From positions 1-23,792 of the forward strand of contig JAZUOO010000014.1 of NCBI GenBank assembly GCA_045604705.1: a stretch of DNA of 23,792 bases, written 5' to 3'. Within the stretch, counting starts at the first letter, position 1. The number at the start of each line of letters is the position of its first letter. Both the position numbers and the translations under genes were made by a program. Below are positions 14,067 to 20,074 of the stretch, in pieces. The notes under the pieces were generated by a model, which was not told the DNA's origin, did no database searches, and was given only the letters and a program-made list of their open reading frames with translations. The DNA is from SIG622 sp045604705 (lineage in GTDB: Bacteria > Bacillota > Clostridia > Oscillospirales > CAG-382).

Positions 14067-14333
14067 ATGGCAGATATTAGGACAGATAAAATTGAAGCTG
14101 CAAAGGAAAAGCTTCCGGATATTCAGAGAGCTATGAATAAAGGTCAAGTGGTTTACTACGAAGGTAAGCCTTACTACATTCAGGCTCTCAGGCTCCCCAA
14201 ATCCGCTCTTTATGGTGGAGCCGTTTACCAGGCTGAGCTTGTAAGCGTTGACCCTTTGCGGTGGAACAGTGTTATCATTGTGGCGTTGGAGAAGGTGGAG
14301 GTCGCAAATGAAAATAACGGAATTCGAGCTTAA
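14067..14333 (+). CDS. Hypothetical early phage protein
   Basis: 88 residues (MADIRTDKIEAAKEKLPDIQ...GQVVYYEGKPYYIQALRLP...). Ten bases after the initiator, overlapping the next gene by 26. Probably a small soluble beta protein; family not recognised. Confidence 0.65.
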   Translation: MADIRTDKIEAAKEKLPDIQRAMNKGQVVYYEGKPYYIQALRLPKSALYGGAVYQAELVSVDPLRWNSVIIVALEKVEVANENNGIRA

Positions 14334-14514
14334 AATGATTAAGATGCTTGCTGAGTGTGATATGAGTCTTCAGAAGGCGGCAAATAAGCTTTATGTACAC
14401 CGCAACACGCTTACGTACCACATTAAAAAGATAAAGCAACGGACCGGACTTGATGCAAGACGGTTTTATGACTTATTAAAGCTTTTGGAGATGGTGGAGA
14501 AAGATGAAAATTAA
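14308..14514 (+). CDS. PucR-type helix-turn-helix protein
   Basis: 68 residues from ATG 14308, preceded by GGTGGAG. An in-frame ATG at 14248 would need translation from within the previous gene without a ribosome site. The sequence SLQKAANKLYVHRNTLTYHI, then KKIKQRTGLDARRFYDLLKL is the PucR C-terminal helix-turn-helix (HTH_30), here as a free domain without the rest of PucR. Probably a small phage regulator. ATGA-type overlap (11 bases) with the next gene. Confidence 0.8.
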   Translation: MKITEFELKMIKMLAECDMSLQKAANKLYVHRNTLTYHIKKIKQRTGLDARRFYDLLKLLEMVEKDEN

Positions 14515-14809
14515 AGTAATAATCAAAGACCCCGGCAAGAAACCGAGGTGTGTATACATATCAAACACTCTTGAGAACCTGCAAAAGACGGTAGGCGGTT
14601 ATATTGAAACCGTTACAATCGCGTCCGATATGTGTATCATATGCAACGAGGAGGGCAGGTTCCGGAATCTTCCCTACAACTGCGATATATGCGGTGTGAG
14701 CTTTGTGGGTACGATTATTTTTGTCGGTGTATCAGAGGATGAGTTCTGTGATGTGCCGGTGGATTTTGATAAGGCGAAAGTGCTTTTTAAGGGGCTTTGG
14801 GAGGTATAA
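14504..14809 (+). CDS. DUF3846-like phage protein
   Basis: 101 residues. The opening KIKVIIKDPGKKPRCVYISN, then TLENLQKTVGGYIETV is the DUF3846 signature common in Firmicutes phage early regions. Two Cys pairs (CIIC and CDIC) could hold a metal. Function of the family is unknown. Confidence 0.75.
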   Translation: MKIKVIIKDPGKKPRCVYISNTLENLQKTVGGYIETVTIASDMCIICNEEGRFRNLPYNCDICGVSFVGTIIFVGVSEDEFCDVPVDFDKAKVLFKGLWEV

Positions 14810-14811
14810 AG

Positions 14812-15042
14812 ATGGGCAAATGTAAAAGATGCGGCACGGAAGTTAAATTCCCAATTATGTTACATAGTGCTTGCTGGGAAACAGAGGTCGGAAAGGTAAT
14901 TGAAATATTTTGCGATAAATACTGCAGATTTCCGGTTGAGTGCAAGAGTCAGGATGAGCTTGATGAGCATTGTGACAGCTGTGAGTTTATAGAGCTGTTT
15001 AATATAGGCGGTGGTAGGTTTAGGGAGTGCAACGATGAATAA
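14812..15042 (+). CDS. Small Cys-rich protein
   Basis: 76 residues from ATG 14812 with GGGAGGT seven bases upstream; a TTG at 14797 in frame is unlikely because it precedes that site. CKRCG at the start, then CDKYCRFPVEC and EHCDSCEF give seven more Cys, consistent with zinc binding. Function unknown. Confidence 0.68.
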   Translation: MGKCKRCGTEVKFPIMLHSACWETEVGKVIEIFCDKYCRFPVECKSQDELDEHCDSCEFIELFNIGGGRFRECNDE

Positions 15043-15223
15043 TGACAATAAAAATCCAGTTTGCATTACCGGTAAAAATCCATATGGTTTATGCTCCTGC
15101 TGTCGTTCAGACGGCAGGAAGTGCTGCATCGGATGCTCCGAGGCTCAGGACTGCAACATCAGATGCGGTTGGATAGACGATTTGAACACTGAAAATGAAA
15201 ACAGTGTGCAGAAAGGAAGATGA
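15035..15223 (+). CDS. Small Cys-rich protein
   Basis: 62 residues from ATG 15035, overlapping the previous gene by eight bases. KNPYGLCSCCRSDGRKCCIGCSE and DCNIRCGW hold nine Cys in about 35 residues, a compact zinc-binding fold often met in phage accessory blocks. The stop lies in a 20-base sequence repeated at 16946. Confidence 0.68.
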   Translation: MNNDNKNPVCITGKNPYGLCSCCRSDGRKCCIGCSEAQDCNIRCGWIDDLNTENENSVQKGR

Positions 15224-15230
15224 GGGGAAA

Positions 15231-15422
15231 ATGAAAAGTAAAATTTGCCCGTATAGTCGGCATTGCCACGATAGCGGGAATTGTGAGACCTGCGATTTTG
15301 AAAAGGCATTTATAAATCTTTCAAACAAAATCAATCGACTTAGAACTAAGAATAAGTCGTTACAAGAAGAAAATCAAAGACTTAAAGACAGACTTGAAAT
15401 ATTGACAAATCCAAACTTTTGA
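15231..15422 (+). CDS. Small protein with Cys knuckle and coiled coil
   Basis: 63 residues from ATG 15231; an in-frame ATG at 15195 lies inside the previous gene, while GAAGATGAGGGG precedes 15231. CPYSRHCHDSGNCETCDFEKA (four Cys, one His pair) is followed by a coiled coil (NKINRLRTKNKSLQEENQRL). Confidence 0.68.
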   Translation: MKSKICPYSRHCHDSGNCETCDFEKAFINLSNKINRLRTKNKSLQEENQRLKDRLEILTNPNF

Positions 15423-15438
15423 AAGGCAGTGGAGAGGA

Positions 15439-15618
15439 ATGAACGAATACATAACGCCAGATTATGAAACAATTTCCGTTATACAAAAAAGAGAGTTAAT
15501 GGAATTGATGGGCTCAAGTTTGTTAAATGCTTTTTCTGAACAGGATTATTACGATGTTTTGGCAATATTTGAGAGAATTATAGAACGGCTTGAAAACATA
15601 GAGACAGGCGGTGAGTGA
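15439..15618 (+). CDS. Small acidic hypothetical protein
   Basis: 59 residues (MNEYITPDYETISVIQKREL...ERLENIETGGE), filling the space between two genes. GGAGAGGA lies directly before the ATG and the TGA touches the next ATG. Helical and acidic. No family recognised. Confidence 0.62.
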   Translation: MNEYITPDYETISVIQKRELMELMGSSLLNAFSEQDYYDVLAIFERIIERLENIETGGE

Positions 15619-15918
15619 ATGGCAAGGTATATTGATGCGGAAGAAATAACAAGAAGAATAGTTTATTATTACGGACACACAAACGAGGGAAGTGGAGAGC
15701 GTTATGCTTACGGGATTGCACTAAAAGAGGTAGAAAGGACACCTACAGCCGATGTTGTGGAAGTGCGGCATGGACATTGGATTTGGTTGGAAGGTAATTT
15801 GTATGAATGTTCTGAATGCCCTGCAAAGACAGAAGTTGATGAAAAAATGAATGAACCTCTATATCAATTCTGTCCTTATTGCGGTGCTCGCATGGACGGA
15901 AAGCAGGTGAAGGGATGA
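15619..15918 (+). CDS. Phage zinc-ribbon protein
   Basis: 99 residues. ARYIDAEEITRRIVYYYGHT...PTADVVEVRHGHWI is a stock N-terminus of Clostridia phage proteins, followed by a C-terminal ribbon YECSECPAK...YQFCPYCGARMD with four Cys. Likely nucleic-acid or protein binding; function unknown. Confidence 0.75.
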   Translation: MARYIDAEEITRRIVYYYGHTNEGSGERYAYGIALKEVERTPTADVVEVRHGHWIWLEGNLYECSECPAKTEVDEKMNEPLYQFCPYCGARMDGKQVKG

Positions 15919-16091
15919 CGTGCAAGGATTGTATTCACTTTGGTGCCTGCAAAGAACACGAAAGACTTATGCTCACAATAGATAACCTATATGAATTGAT
16001 GTATCAAGAGGGAGTAGAAAACTCTTGCGAACACTTCAAAATTGTGAAGTGGTGCACTGTAAAGATTGTCGGCATTATGAAGCTGACATAA
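15915..16091 (+). CDS. Small Cys-containing phage protein
   Basis: 58 residues from ATG 15915, four-base overlap with the previous gene. A TTG at 15879 in frame is possible, but GGTGAAGGG just before 15915 favours the later start. MTCKDCIHFGACKEHERLM is the common 'CKDCxHxxxC' type seen in phage early regions, with another Cys pair later. Confidence 0.65.
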   Translation: MTCKDCIHFGACKEHERLMLTIDNLYELMYQEGVENSCEHFKIVKWCTVKIVGIMKLT

Positions 16092-16186
16092 TCTGTGAAG
16101 GTGTTGGGTATTGCAATGAGCATTACAAAGGTATGCAAGAAGATGGCTTTTGCAGTTACGGGGAAAGGGGCGAACAGAATGGCTGA
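16049..16186 (+). CDS. Short Cys-rich phage protein with CKDC motif
   Basis: 45 residues reading VVHCKDCRHYEADIICEGVG, YCNEHYKGMQEDGFCSYGER; starts at GTG 16049 or 16052. It overlaps the previous gene's end and the next gene's start. The CKDCRH...C...CNEHY...CSYGER pattern is a typical small phage zinc protein, which is why I accept it in spite of a weak ribosome site and no ATG. Confidence 0.55.
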   Translation: MVHCKDCRHYEADIICEGVGYCNEHYKGMQEDGFCSYGERGEQNG

Positions 16187-16388
16187 ATTACTTCCGTGTC
16201 CGTTTTGTGGGGGAACGGCTCACATAGAAACACACAGCTTTTACAATGAGCAAACAAATGGATATGACGACCATACTTACGGCGTCATTTGCGAGAATTG
16301 CAGTGCACAAACTGCACAGATTTATTTAACCAAAGCACAAGCAAAAGGGGCGTGGAACACACGCACACCGCAGAAAGAGGGGAATTAA
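16179..16388 (+). CDS. Lar-like restriction alleviation family zinc protein, copy 1
   Basis: 69 residues from ATG 16179, eight bases inside the previous gene; a longer frame to 16095 exists but is the coding DNA of that gene in another frame. MAELLPCPFCGGTAHIETH, VICENCSAQT and GAWNTRTPQ fit the Lar family (CPFCGG...C..C...AWN.R). Lar relieves host type I restriction in Rac prophage; other members are untested. A second copy lies at 17171. Confidence 0.78.
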   Translation: MAELLPCPFCGGTAHIETHSFYNEQTNGYDDHTYGVICENCSAQTAQIYLTKAQAKGAWNTRTPQKEGN

Positions 16389-16958
16389 ATGACAGATAAC
16401 AAGATGAAGCTCGGTGAAGCTGAGATTATAAAGGCTTTGGATTTATGTGCAAACACTAAAGGATGCAGAGAATGTCCTTTGCATTCGATGCATAGTGCAA
16501 ATTGTATCAAGAATTTGCAAAACAATGCCCTTGCCCTTATCAACAGACAAAAAGCAGAACTTGCTGACCTCAACAATTTACTGAAGCTGTCGAATGATAT
16601 TCAAAATGAATACATCGAAAAGATAGATGAGCAGAAAGCGGAGATTGAGAAATTAAAACAAAATCTTAAAGAAGCTCATATTGACATTAAAGAGCATATG
16701 GCAAAGAATGAGAGGTTGCACGAAGCAATCAATGGTTTTGAAGAACAATCTCATAAAGAGTTTCTTGACTATATGAAGTTATCTGAGAAGTACCAAAATG
16801 CAAAATCCGAAGCCGTAAAAGAGTTTGCAAAGAGGTTGAAAGATATTTACGAAAGCGATAAAAGATATGACCGCCCGAATGCTCACACTTTAGTAGATAA
16901 ATTGTTTGCAAACATTGACAACCTTGTAAAGGAAATGACGGAGTGGAAAGGAAGATGA
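16389..16958 (+). CDS. Coiled-coil phage protein with N-terminal Cys cluster
   Basis: 189 residues, ATG directly after the previous TAA. DLCANTKGCRECPLHSMHSANC holds four Cys, followed by a long heptad region (ALINRQKAELADLNNLLKLS...IDEQKAEIEKLKQNLKEAHI) and a C-terminal helical part with RYDRPNAHTLVDKLFANIDN. This type is frequent in Clostridia phage accessory blocks; function unknown. Confidence 0.75.
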   Translation: MTDNKMKLGEAEIIKALDLCANTKGCRECPLHSMHSANCIKNLQNNALALINRQKAELADLNNLLKLSNDIQNEYIEKIDEQKAEIEKLKQNLKEAHIDIKEHMAKNERLHEAINGFEEQSHKEFLDYMKLSEKYQNAKSEAVKEFAKRLKDIYESDKRYDRPNAHTLVDKLFANIDNLVKEMTEWKGR

Positions 16959-16964
16959 GGGGAA

Positions 16965-17171
16965 ATGGATAAACAGTTGGCTAAATATGTTATGACACAC
17001 GGCAGAGAAAAGAGCCGTTGCACAATCATTGATATAAACGGCGTAGAATTTCGAGTTGGAAATGTAATCTGTGATAACAAGATTTATTTTGTTGTTTCTG
17101 CAAAAGCAAAAGTTGTTGAATGTATGGAAATCGAAATCAACCACCCAACCGAAAAAGGCGGTGAGGGGTGA
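16965..17171 (+). CDS. Hypothetical small phage protein
   Basis: 68 residues (MDKQLAKYVMTHGREKSRCT...). Starts right after a 20-base repeat shared with 15211-15230 that includes the ribosome site. Probably beta-rich. Stop overlaps the next start by one base. Confidence 0.62.
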   Translation: MDKQLAKYVMTHGREKSRCTIIDINGVEFRVGNVICDNKIYFVVSAKAKVVECMEIEINHPTEKGGEG

Positions 17172-17422
17172 TGGCTGAATTGTTACCTTGCCCGTTTTGT
17201 GGGGGAGAAGCAGAGGTGCATTATCAACCGATTTATATGGATAATGGGGTTTGTATTCGATGCACAGAATGCCATGCAAGGAGCAAATTCTTTCCGTGCG
17301 ATTGCACATACCAATTCTATCACGGAGAGCGAAATGTTTTTATATCAAAAGAAAGAGCAACTAATGATGCAACAAATTTGTGGAACACACGCACACCAAA
17401 AGAAAGAGGTGGGGAGAAGTGA
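17171..17422 (+). CDS. Lar-like restriction alleviation family zinc protein, copy 2
   Basis: 83 residues. MAELLPCPFCGGEAEVHYQP, CIRCTECHARSKFFPCDC and NLWNTRTPKE repeat the plan of the gene at 16179, with a longer middle. The first ten codons and the WNTRTP segment are nearly identical in DNA to copy 1, so the two arose by duplication or by repeated capture of the same module. Confidence 0.76.
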   Translation: MAELLPCPFCGGEAEVHYQPIYMDNGVCIRCTECHARSKFFPCDCTYQFYHGERNVFISKERATNDATNLWNTRTPKERGGEK

Positions 17423-18102
17423 AACCCATTTATGAGCCGAAAGGCAAAGCAAAAGAGTATGGCGATTATGCCATAAACATTTACACAGGCTGTCCGCACG
17501 AATGTTTTTATTGTTTTGCTCCGTCAATATTACGAAAAGCAAAAGACGATTTTCACAAATGCGTAGAGCCGAGAAATAACATTGTTGAGGAAGTCAAAAG
17601 GCAGATTGAAAGAGAAAAGATTACAGGCAAACTCATTCACCTTTGTTTTACTTGTGACCCGTACCCTTGCGGATATGACACAACACCGACAAGAGAGATT
17701 ATAAAGGCAATTAAGGAAAGCGGAAACAATGTGCAGATATTGACAAAAGGTGATGGAAGCCGTGATTTTGATTTGCTTGACGAATGGGATTGGTATGGTA
17801 TCACTCTTGACGGAACGGATTGTAAAGCACCGTTAAAAGAACGAGCGGGAGCGTTGTTTGAAGCCAATAGGCGAGGAATTAAAACTTGGGTGTCTTTTGA
17901 GCCTGTTACCGATGAAGAAAAATTCTTTCACGATTTGCAAACAGTTTCGGGAATTGTTGACAAGGTAAAAATCGGAAAGTTAAATTATCATCATTCGGAA
18001 ATTGATTGGAAATCTTTCGGAGAAAAAGCAGAAGCATTGTGTAAATCTCTAGGAATTGATTATTACATCAAAGACGGATTGCGTGAAGAAATGAACAAAT
18101 AA
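17419..18102 (+). CDS. Radical SAM protein (SPL-like)
   Basis: 227 residues from GTG 17419 after GGGGAGAA; an upstream GTG at 17380 falls inside the previous gene. YAINIYTGCPHECFYCFAP has the CxxxCxxC cluster (C25, C29, C32) that binds 4Fe-4S and S-adenosylmethionine. Following blocks HLCFTCDPYPCG, VQILTKGDGSRDFDLLDE and WVSFEPVTDEEKF are those of the spore photoproduct lyase-related group. Full TIM-barrel SPL is larger, so this is a short version. It could repair or modify nucleic acid, but substrate cannot be inferred. Confidence 0.85.
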   Translation: MKPIYEPKGKAKEYGDYAINIYTGCPHECFYCFAPSILRKAKDDFHKCVEPRNNIVEEVKRQIEREKITGKLIHLCFTCDPYPCGYDTTPTREIIKAIKESGNNVQILTKGDGSRDFDLLDEWDWYGITLDGTDCKAPLKERAGALFEANRRGIKTWVSFEPVTDEEKFFHDLQTVSGIVDKVKIGKLNYHHSEIDWKSFGEKAEALCKSLGIDYYIKDGLREEMNK

Positions 18103-18114
18103 GGCGGTGATACA

Positions 18115-18291
18115 TTGGATAACATAACAAACTATGACCGAATTCGGAATATGAGCATTGATGAATTTGCAAGGTTTATCGAGGCTGTTCAGACAGACGC
18201 TTTATTCCTTGAGGGCACTATTCACGATTTGCAATATCCGGTAAAGTGGAAAGAATGGCTCGAAGCCGAATGCAAGGAAAGTGAGGATTAA
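18115..18291 (+). CDS. Small phage protein with TTG start
   Basis: 58 residues (MDNITNYDRIRNMSIDEFAR, FIEAVQTDALFLEG...WKEWLEAECKESED). TTG 18115 follows AAGGCGGTGA by four bases, and the TAA touches the next ATG. The 'NYDRIRNMSIDEFARF...W..WL' form is a common small early phage protein type of unknown role. It fills an otherwise empty gap of 189 bases. Confidence 0.7.
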   Translation: MDNITNYDRIRNMSIDEFARFIEAVQTDALFLEGTIHDLQYPVKWKEWLEAECKESED

Positions 18292-18687
18292 ATGACAATT
18301 GAGGAGCTTTCGGCATACTACAAGTATTCCGTTAAAATAAAGGCACTCAGCGAAGAAATCGAGTATATGCGTGGCAAGTCTCCGGGGCTTTGTGCGAGGT
18401 ATGGAGGAATAGTAGTCAGAAATGGTGCTGTTTCAGATTCTGTCGGAGACATAGCTGTCAGTATTGCTGATAAGATAAGTGAGCTTGAGAAAATGAAAGT
18501 ATTTTGCGAGTTGGAACGGGCAAAAATCTCTGATTACATACTTTCGGTAAATGACCCACTTGTTTCAGGCATGATGTATGCACGTTTTATTCTTTTAAAA
18601 AGCTGGCACGCTGTTGCGATGTATGTGGGCGGAAATAATACTGCGGGTTCGTGCAGAATGGCTGTGTTCAGATATTGTGGAAAATAA
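18292..18687 (+). CDS. ArpU/DUF1492-like late transcription regulator
   Basis: 131 residues. An N-terminal coiled segment (IEELSAYYKYSVKIKALSEE) and a C-terminal sigma-region-4-like helix-turn-helix (MMYARFILLKSWHAVAMYVG, then GNNTAGSCRMAVFRY) match ArpU/RinA-type regulators, which activate late genes in Firmicutes phages. Last gene of the early operon, followed by a hairpin; the late leader begins about 800 bases further on, past hicAB. Confidence 0.75.
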   Translation: MTIEELSAYYKYSVKIKALSEEIEYMRGKSPGLCARYGGIVVRNGAVSDSVGDIAVSIADKISELEKMKVFCELERAKISDYILSVNDPLVSGMMYARFILLKSWHAVAMYVGGNNTAGSCRMAVFRYCGK

Positions 18688-18695
18688 AAAAGCAA

Positions 18696-18725
18696 AGGGC
18701 AAGGCTATTTGCCCTGCCGTTTTAG
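18696..18725 (+). terminator. Probable terminator of the early operon
   Basis: AGGGCAA / TTGCCCT stem with a six-base loop. The T tract is weak (GCCGTTTTA). It lies between the ArpU-like gene and the convergent hicB. Confidence 0.6.
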
Positions 18726-18744
18726 TGAAGTTGTGTTATAAAAA

Positions 18745-19146
18745 TCAATCTTCAATTTGAAGTTCTTTTTTTAATGCGTTTTGCAAAACTGAAGAAAAAT
18801 TTATTTCTTTACGTTCTGCAAGTGTGTTCAACCACAGTGGGATTGTAAGTGTTTTCTTTACTGCTTTACTTGCAAAGTATTTCCGATATTCAATAGTGTC
18901 GCAGTGTACAAGAGAAACTGTAACACCTTTTTGAATATTAAGTTTTTCAATATTGCTCGCTGGTGGAATTTCTCTTCCTGCTTCTTCTGCATCGTATAAC
19001 ATAAGGGCAAGAGCATCCTCTGCCATTTCAAGCGCTTCCGCAAGCGTTTCTCCTTGGGTATAACAACCGTCTATATCAGGAAATTCAACTGCATAGCCAC
19101 CTTCGTTTTCCGGAATAAACAATGCGGGATATACATATTTAGCCAT
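18745..19146 (-). CDS. hicB: HicB antitoxin
   Basis: 133 residues. YPALFIPENEGGYAVEFPDI, then DGCYTQGETLAEALEMAEDALALML is the HicB partial-RNase-H fold that blocks HicA. The C-terminal part (KKTLTIPLWLNTLAERKEIN, FSSVLQNALKKEL) is the DNA-binding tail that autoregulates. Second gene of the operon, 51 bases after hicA. Confidence 0.93.
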   Translation of the reverse strand: MAKYVYPALFIPENEGGYAVEFPDIDGCYTQGETLAEALEMAEDALALMLYDAEEAGREIPPASNIEKLNIQKGVTVSLVHCDTIEYRKYFASKAVKKTLTIPLWLNTLAERKEINFSSVLQNALKKELQIED

Positions 19147-19197
19147 TTTGTGTACCTCTCTTTCGATATAATATATTTTAGGGAATCATACAGGGAT

Positions 19198-19383
19198 TTA
19201 TTCAATCCCTGCATCTTCCAGAATGGATTTCAGTGTTTTGGGTTTCACATCTTCTGTTGTATGTCTCCCAACAGAGAAAGTCTTTTTTGTTTTTGGACTG
19301 TACCATATTTCGTGTCCCTTGCCTTCCCTTGCGATGTAGCAACCATTCTTTTTAAGTAGTCGCTTCAGTTCGCTGAATTTCAT
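19198..19383 (-). CDS. hicA: HicA mRNA interferase toxin
   Basis: 61 residues from ATG 19383; an upstream GTG at 19392 is part of the AGAGGTGAGG ribosome site. KLLKKNGCYI-type start (LKRLLKKNGCYIAREGKGHE), catalytic H24 in GKGHEIWYSP and a second basic/His block (VGRHTTEDVKPKTLKSIL) are complete, so the toxin appears active. It cleaves mRNA and is held by HicB. The pair runs opposite to all surrounding phage genes. Confidence 0.93.
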   Translation of the reverse strand: MKFSELKRLLKKNGCYIAREGKGHEIWYSPKTKKTFSVGRHTTEDVKPKTLKSILEDAGIE

Positions 19384-19403
19384 TATCCTCACCTCTTGTA
19401 TAT

Positions 19404-19432
19404 ATTATAGCACGTATTAACACGTATGTCAA
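19404..19432 (-). promoter_or_regulatory. hicAB promoter with operator
   Basis: Minus strand TTGACA (19432-19427), 17 bases, TATAAT (19409-19404): a perfect consensus 21 bases before hicA. The spacer holds ACGTGTTAATACGT (19425-19412), a 14-base palindrome with one mismatched pair, fitting HicB autorepression. Confidence 0.85.
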
Positions 19433-19488
19433 TAGTTTTCACGAAAAAAGTTGTAAAGGAATTGTAAACAAAACCATTTTTTATAAGG

Positions 19489-19522
19489 TTGTTCGTTTTG
19501 TTCGCTCAACCTGTGGTATAAT
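19489..19522 (+). promoter_or_regulatory. Possible late promoter upstream of the terminase genes
   Basis: TATAAT at 19517-19522 preceded by TGTGG; there is no good -35 at 17 bases (TTGTTC motifs are at 22 and 13 bases). A weak -35 with a good -10 is what an activator-dependent promoter, for example one using the ArpU-like protein, would show. Confidence 0.5.
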
Positions 19523-19539
19523 GTAAGCTGTAAAAAGAA

Positions 19540-19567
19540 GGTGCAGAGATTACTCTGTGCCTTTTTT
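19540..19567 (+). terminator. Hairpin with T run just after the late promoter
   Basis: GGTGCAGAG / CTCTGTGCC (two G-U pairs, four-base loop) followed by TTTTTT. It would stop a transcript from the -10 at 19517 after about 40 bases unless read-through is arranged. It could also end transcripts coming from upstream. Confidence 0.75.
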
Positions 19568-19631
19568 GTGTGCCGGGGAAGTTGTATCGGCGGATGAGGT
19601 AGGTGGGATTTATTATTCTTGAAAGGAGTGA

Positions 19632-20069
19632 GTGACGACGGGGATGCAACCAAAATATAAAAATCCGGAAGAAATGCAAGTTATTATTGACAAATATTTT
19701 GAAGATTGCTGTGGAAAAGTTCTTAAAGACGATGAAGGCAATGTTCTTACGGACAAATACGGCACACCAATTATTGTCGGTGCAAAGCCTCCGACCGTAA
19801 CAGGACTTGCACTTGCATTGGGGTTTACATCCCGACAGGCACTTCTTAATTATCAAGGTAAGAAACAATTCGTTGACACGGTTACGCGTGCGAAGTCTCG
19901 GATTGAGGAATACACAGAGGGACGTCTGTTTGACAGAGACGGTGCCAAAGGTGCTATTTTTTCGTTGGCTCATAACTTCAAAGGTTGGAAAGATAAAGAC
20001 GGCGAGAATGACGATGTACTTAAGAAACTCGATGAGGTTCTTTCCGGTATAGACAAGTCTTGTGAGTAA
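19632..20069 (+). CDS. terS: Terminase small subunit
   Basis: 145 residues from GTG 19632, close behind AAAGGAG; ATG 19644 is the alternative. YKNPEEMQVIIDKYFEDCCG, then PPTVTGLALALGFTSRQALL and GRLFDRDGAKGAIFSLAHNF, GWKDK form the helix-turn-helix and oligomerisation parts of gp3/P22-like phage packaging proteins. It recognises the packaging site and feeds DNA to TerL, six bases downstream. Confidence 0.88.
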   Translation: MTTGMQPKYKNPEEMQVIIDKYFEDCCGKVLKDDEGNVLTDKYGTPIIVGAKPPTVTGLALALGFTSRQALLNYQGKKQFVDTVTRAKSRIEEYTEGRLFDRDGAKGAIFSLAHNFKGWKDKDGENDDVLKKLDEVLSGIDKSCE

Positions 20070-20074
20070 AAGCA

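Noticed and set aside
16095..16388. Longer 97-codon start for the first Lar-like gene
   Set aside because: The extra N-terminus is the out-of-frame reading of the CKDC gene at 16049; the family start MAELLPCPFCGG is at 16179.
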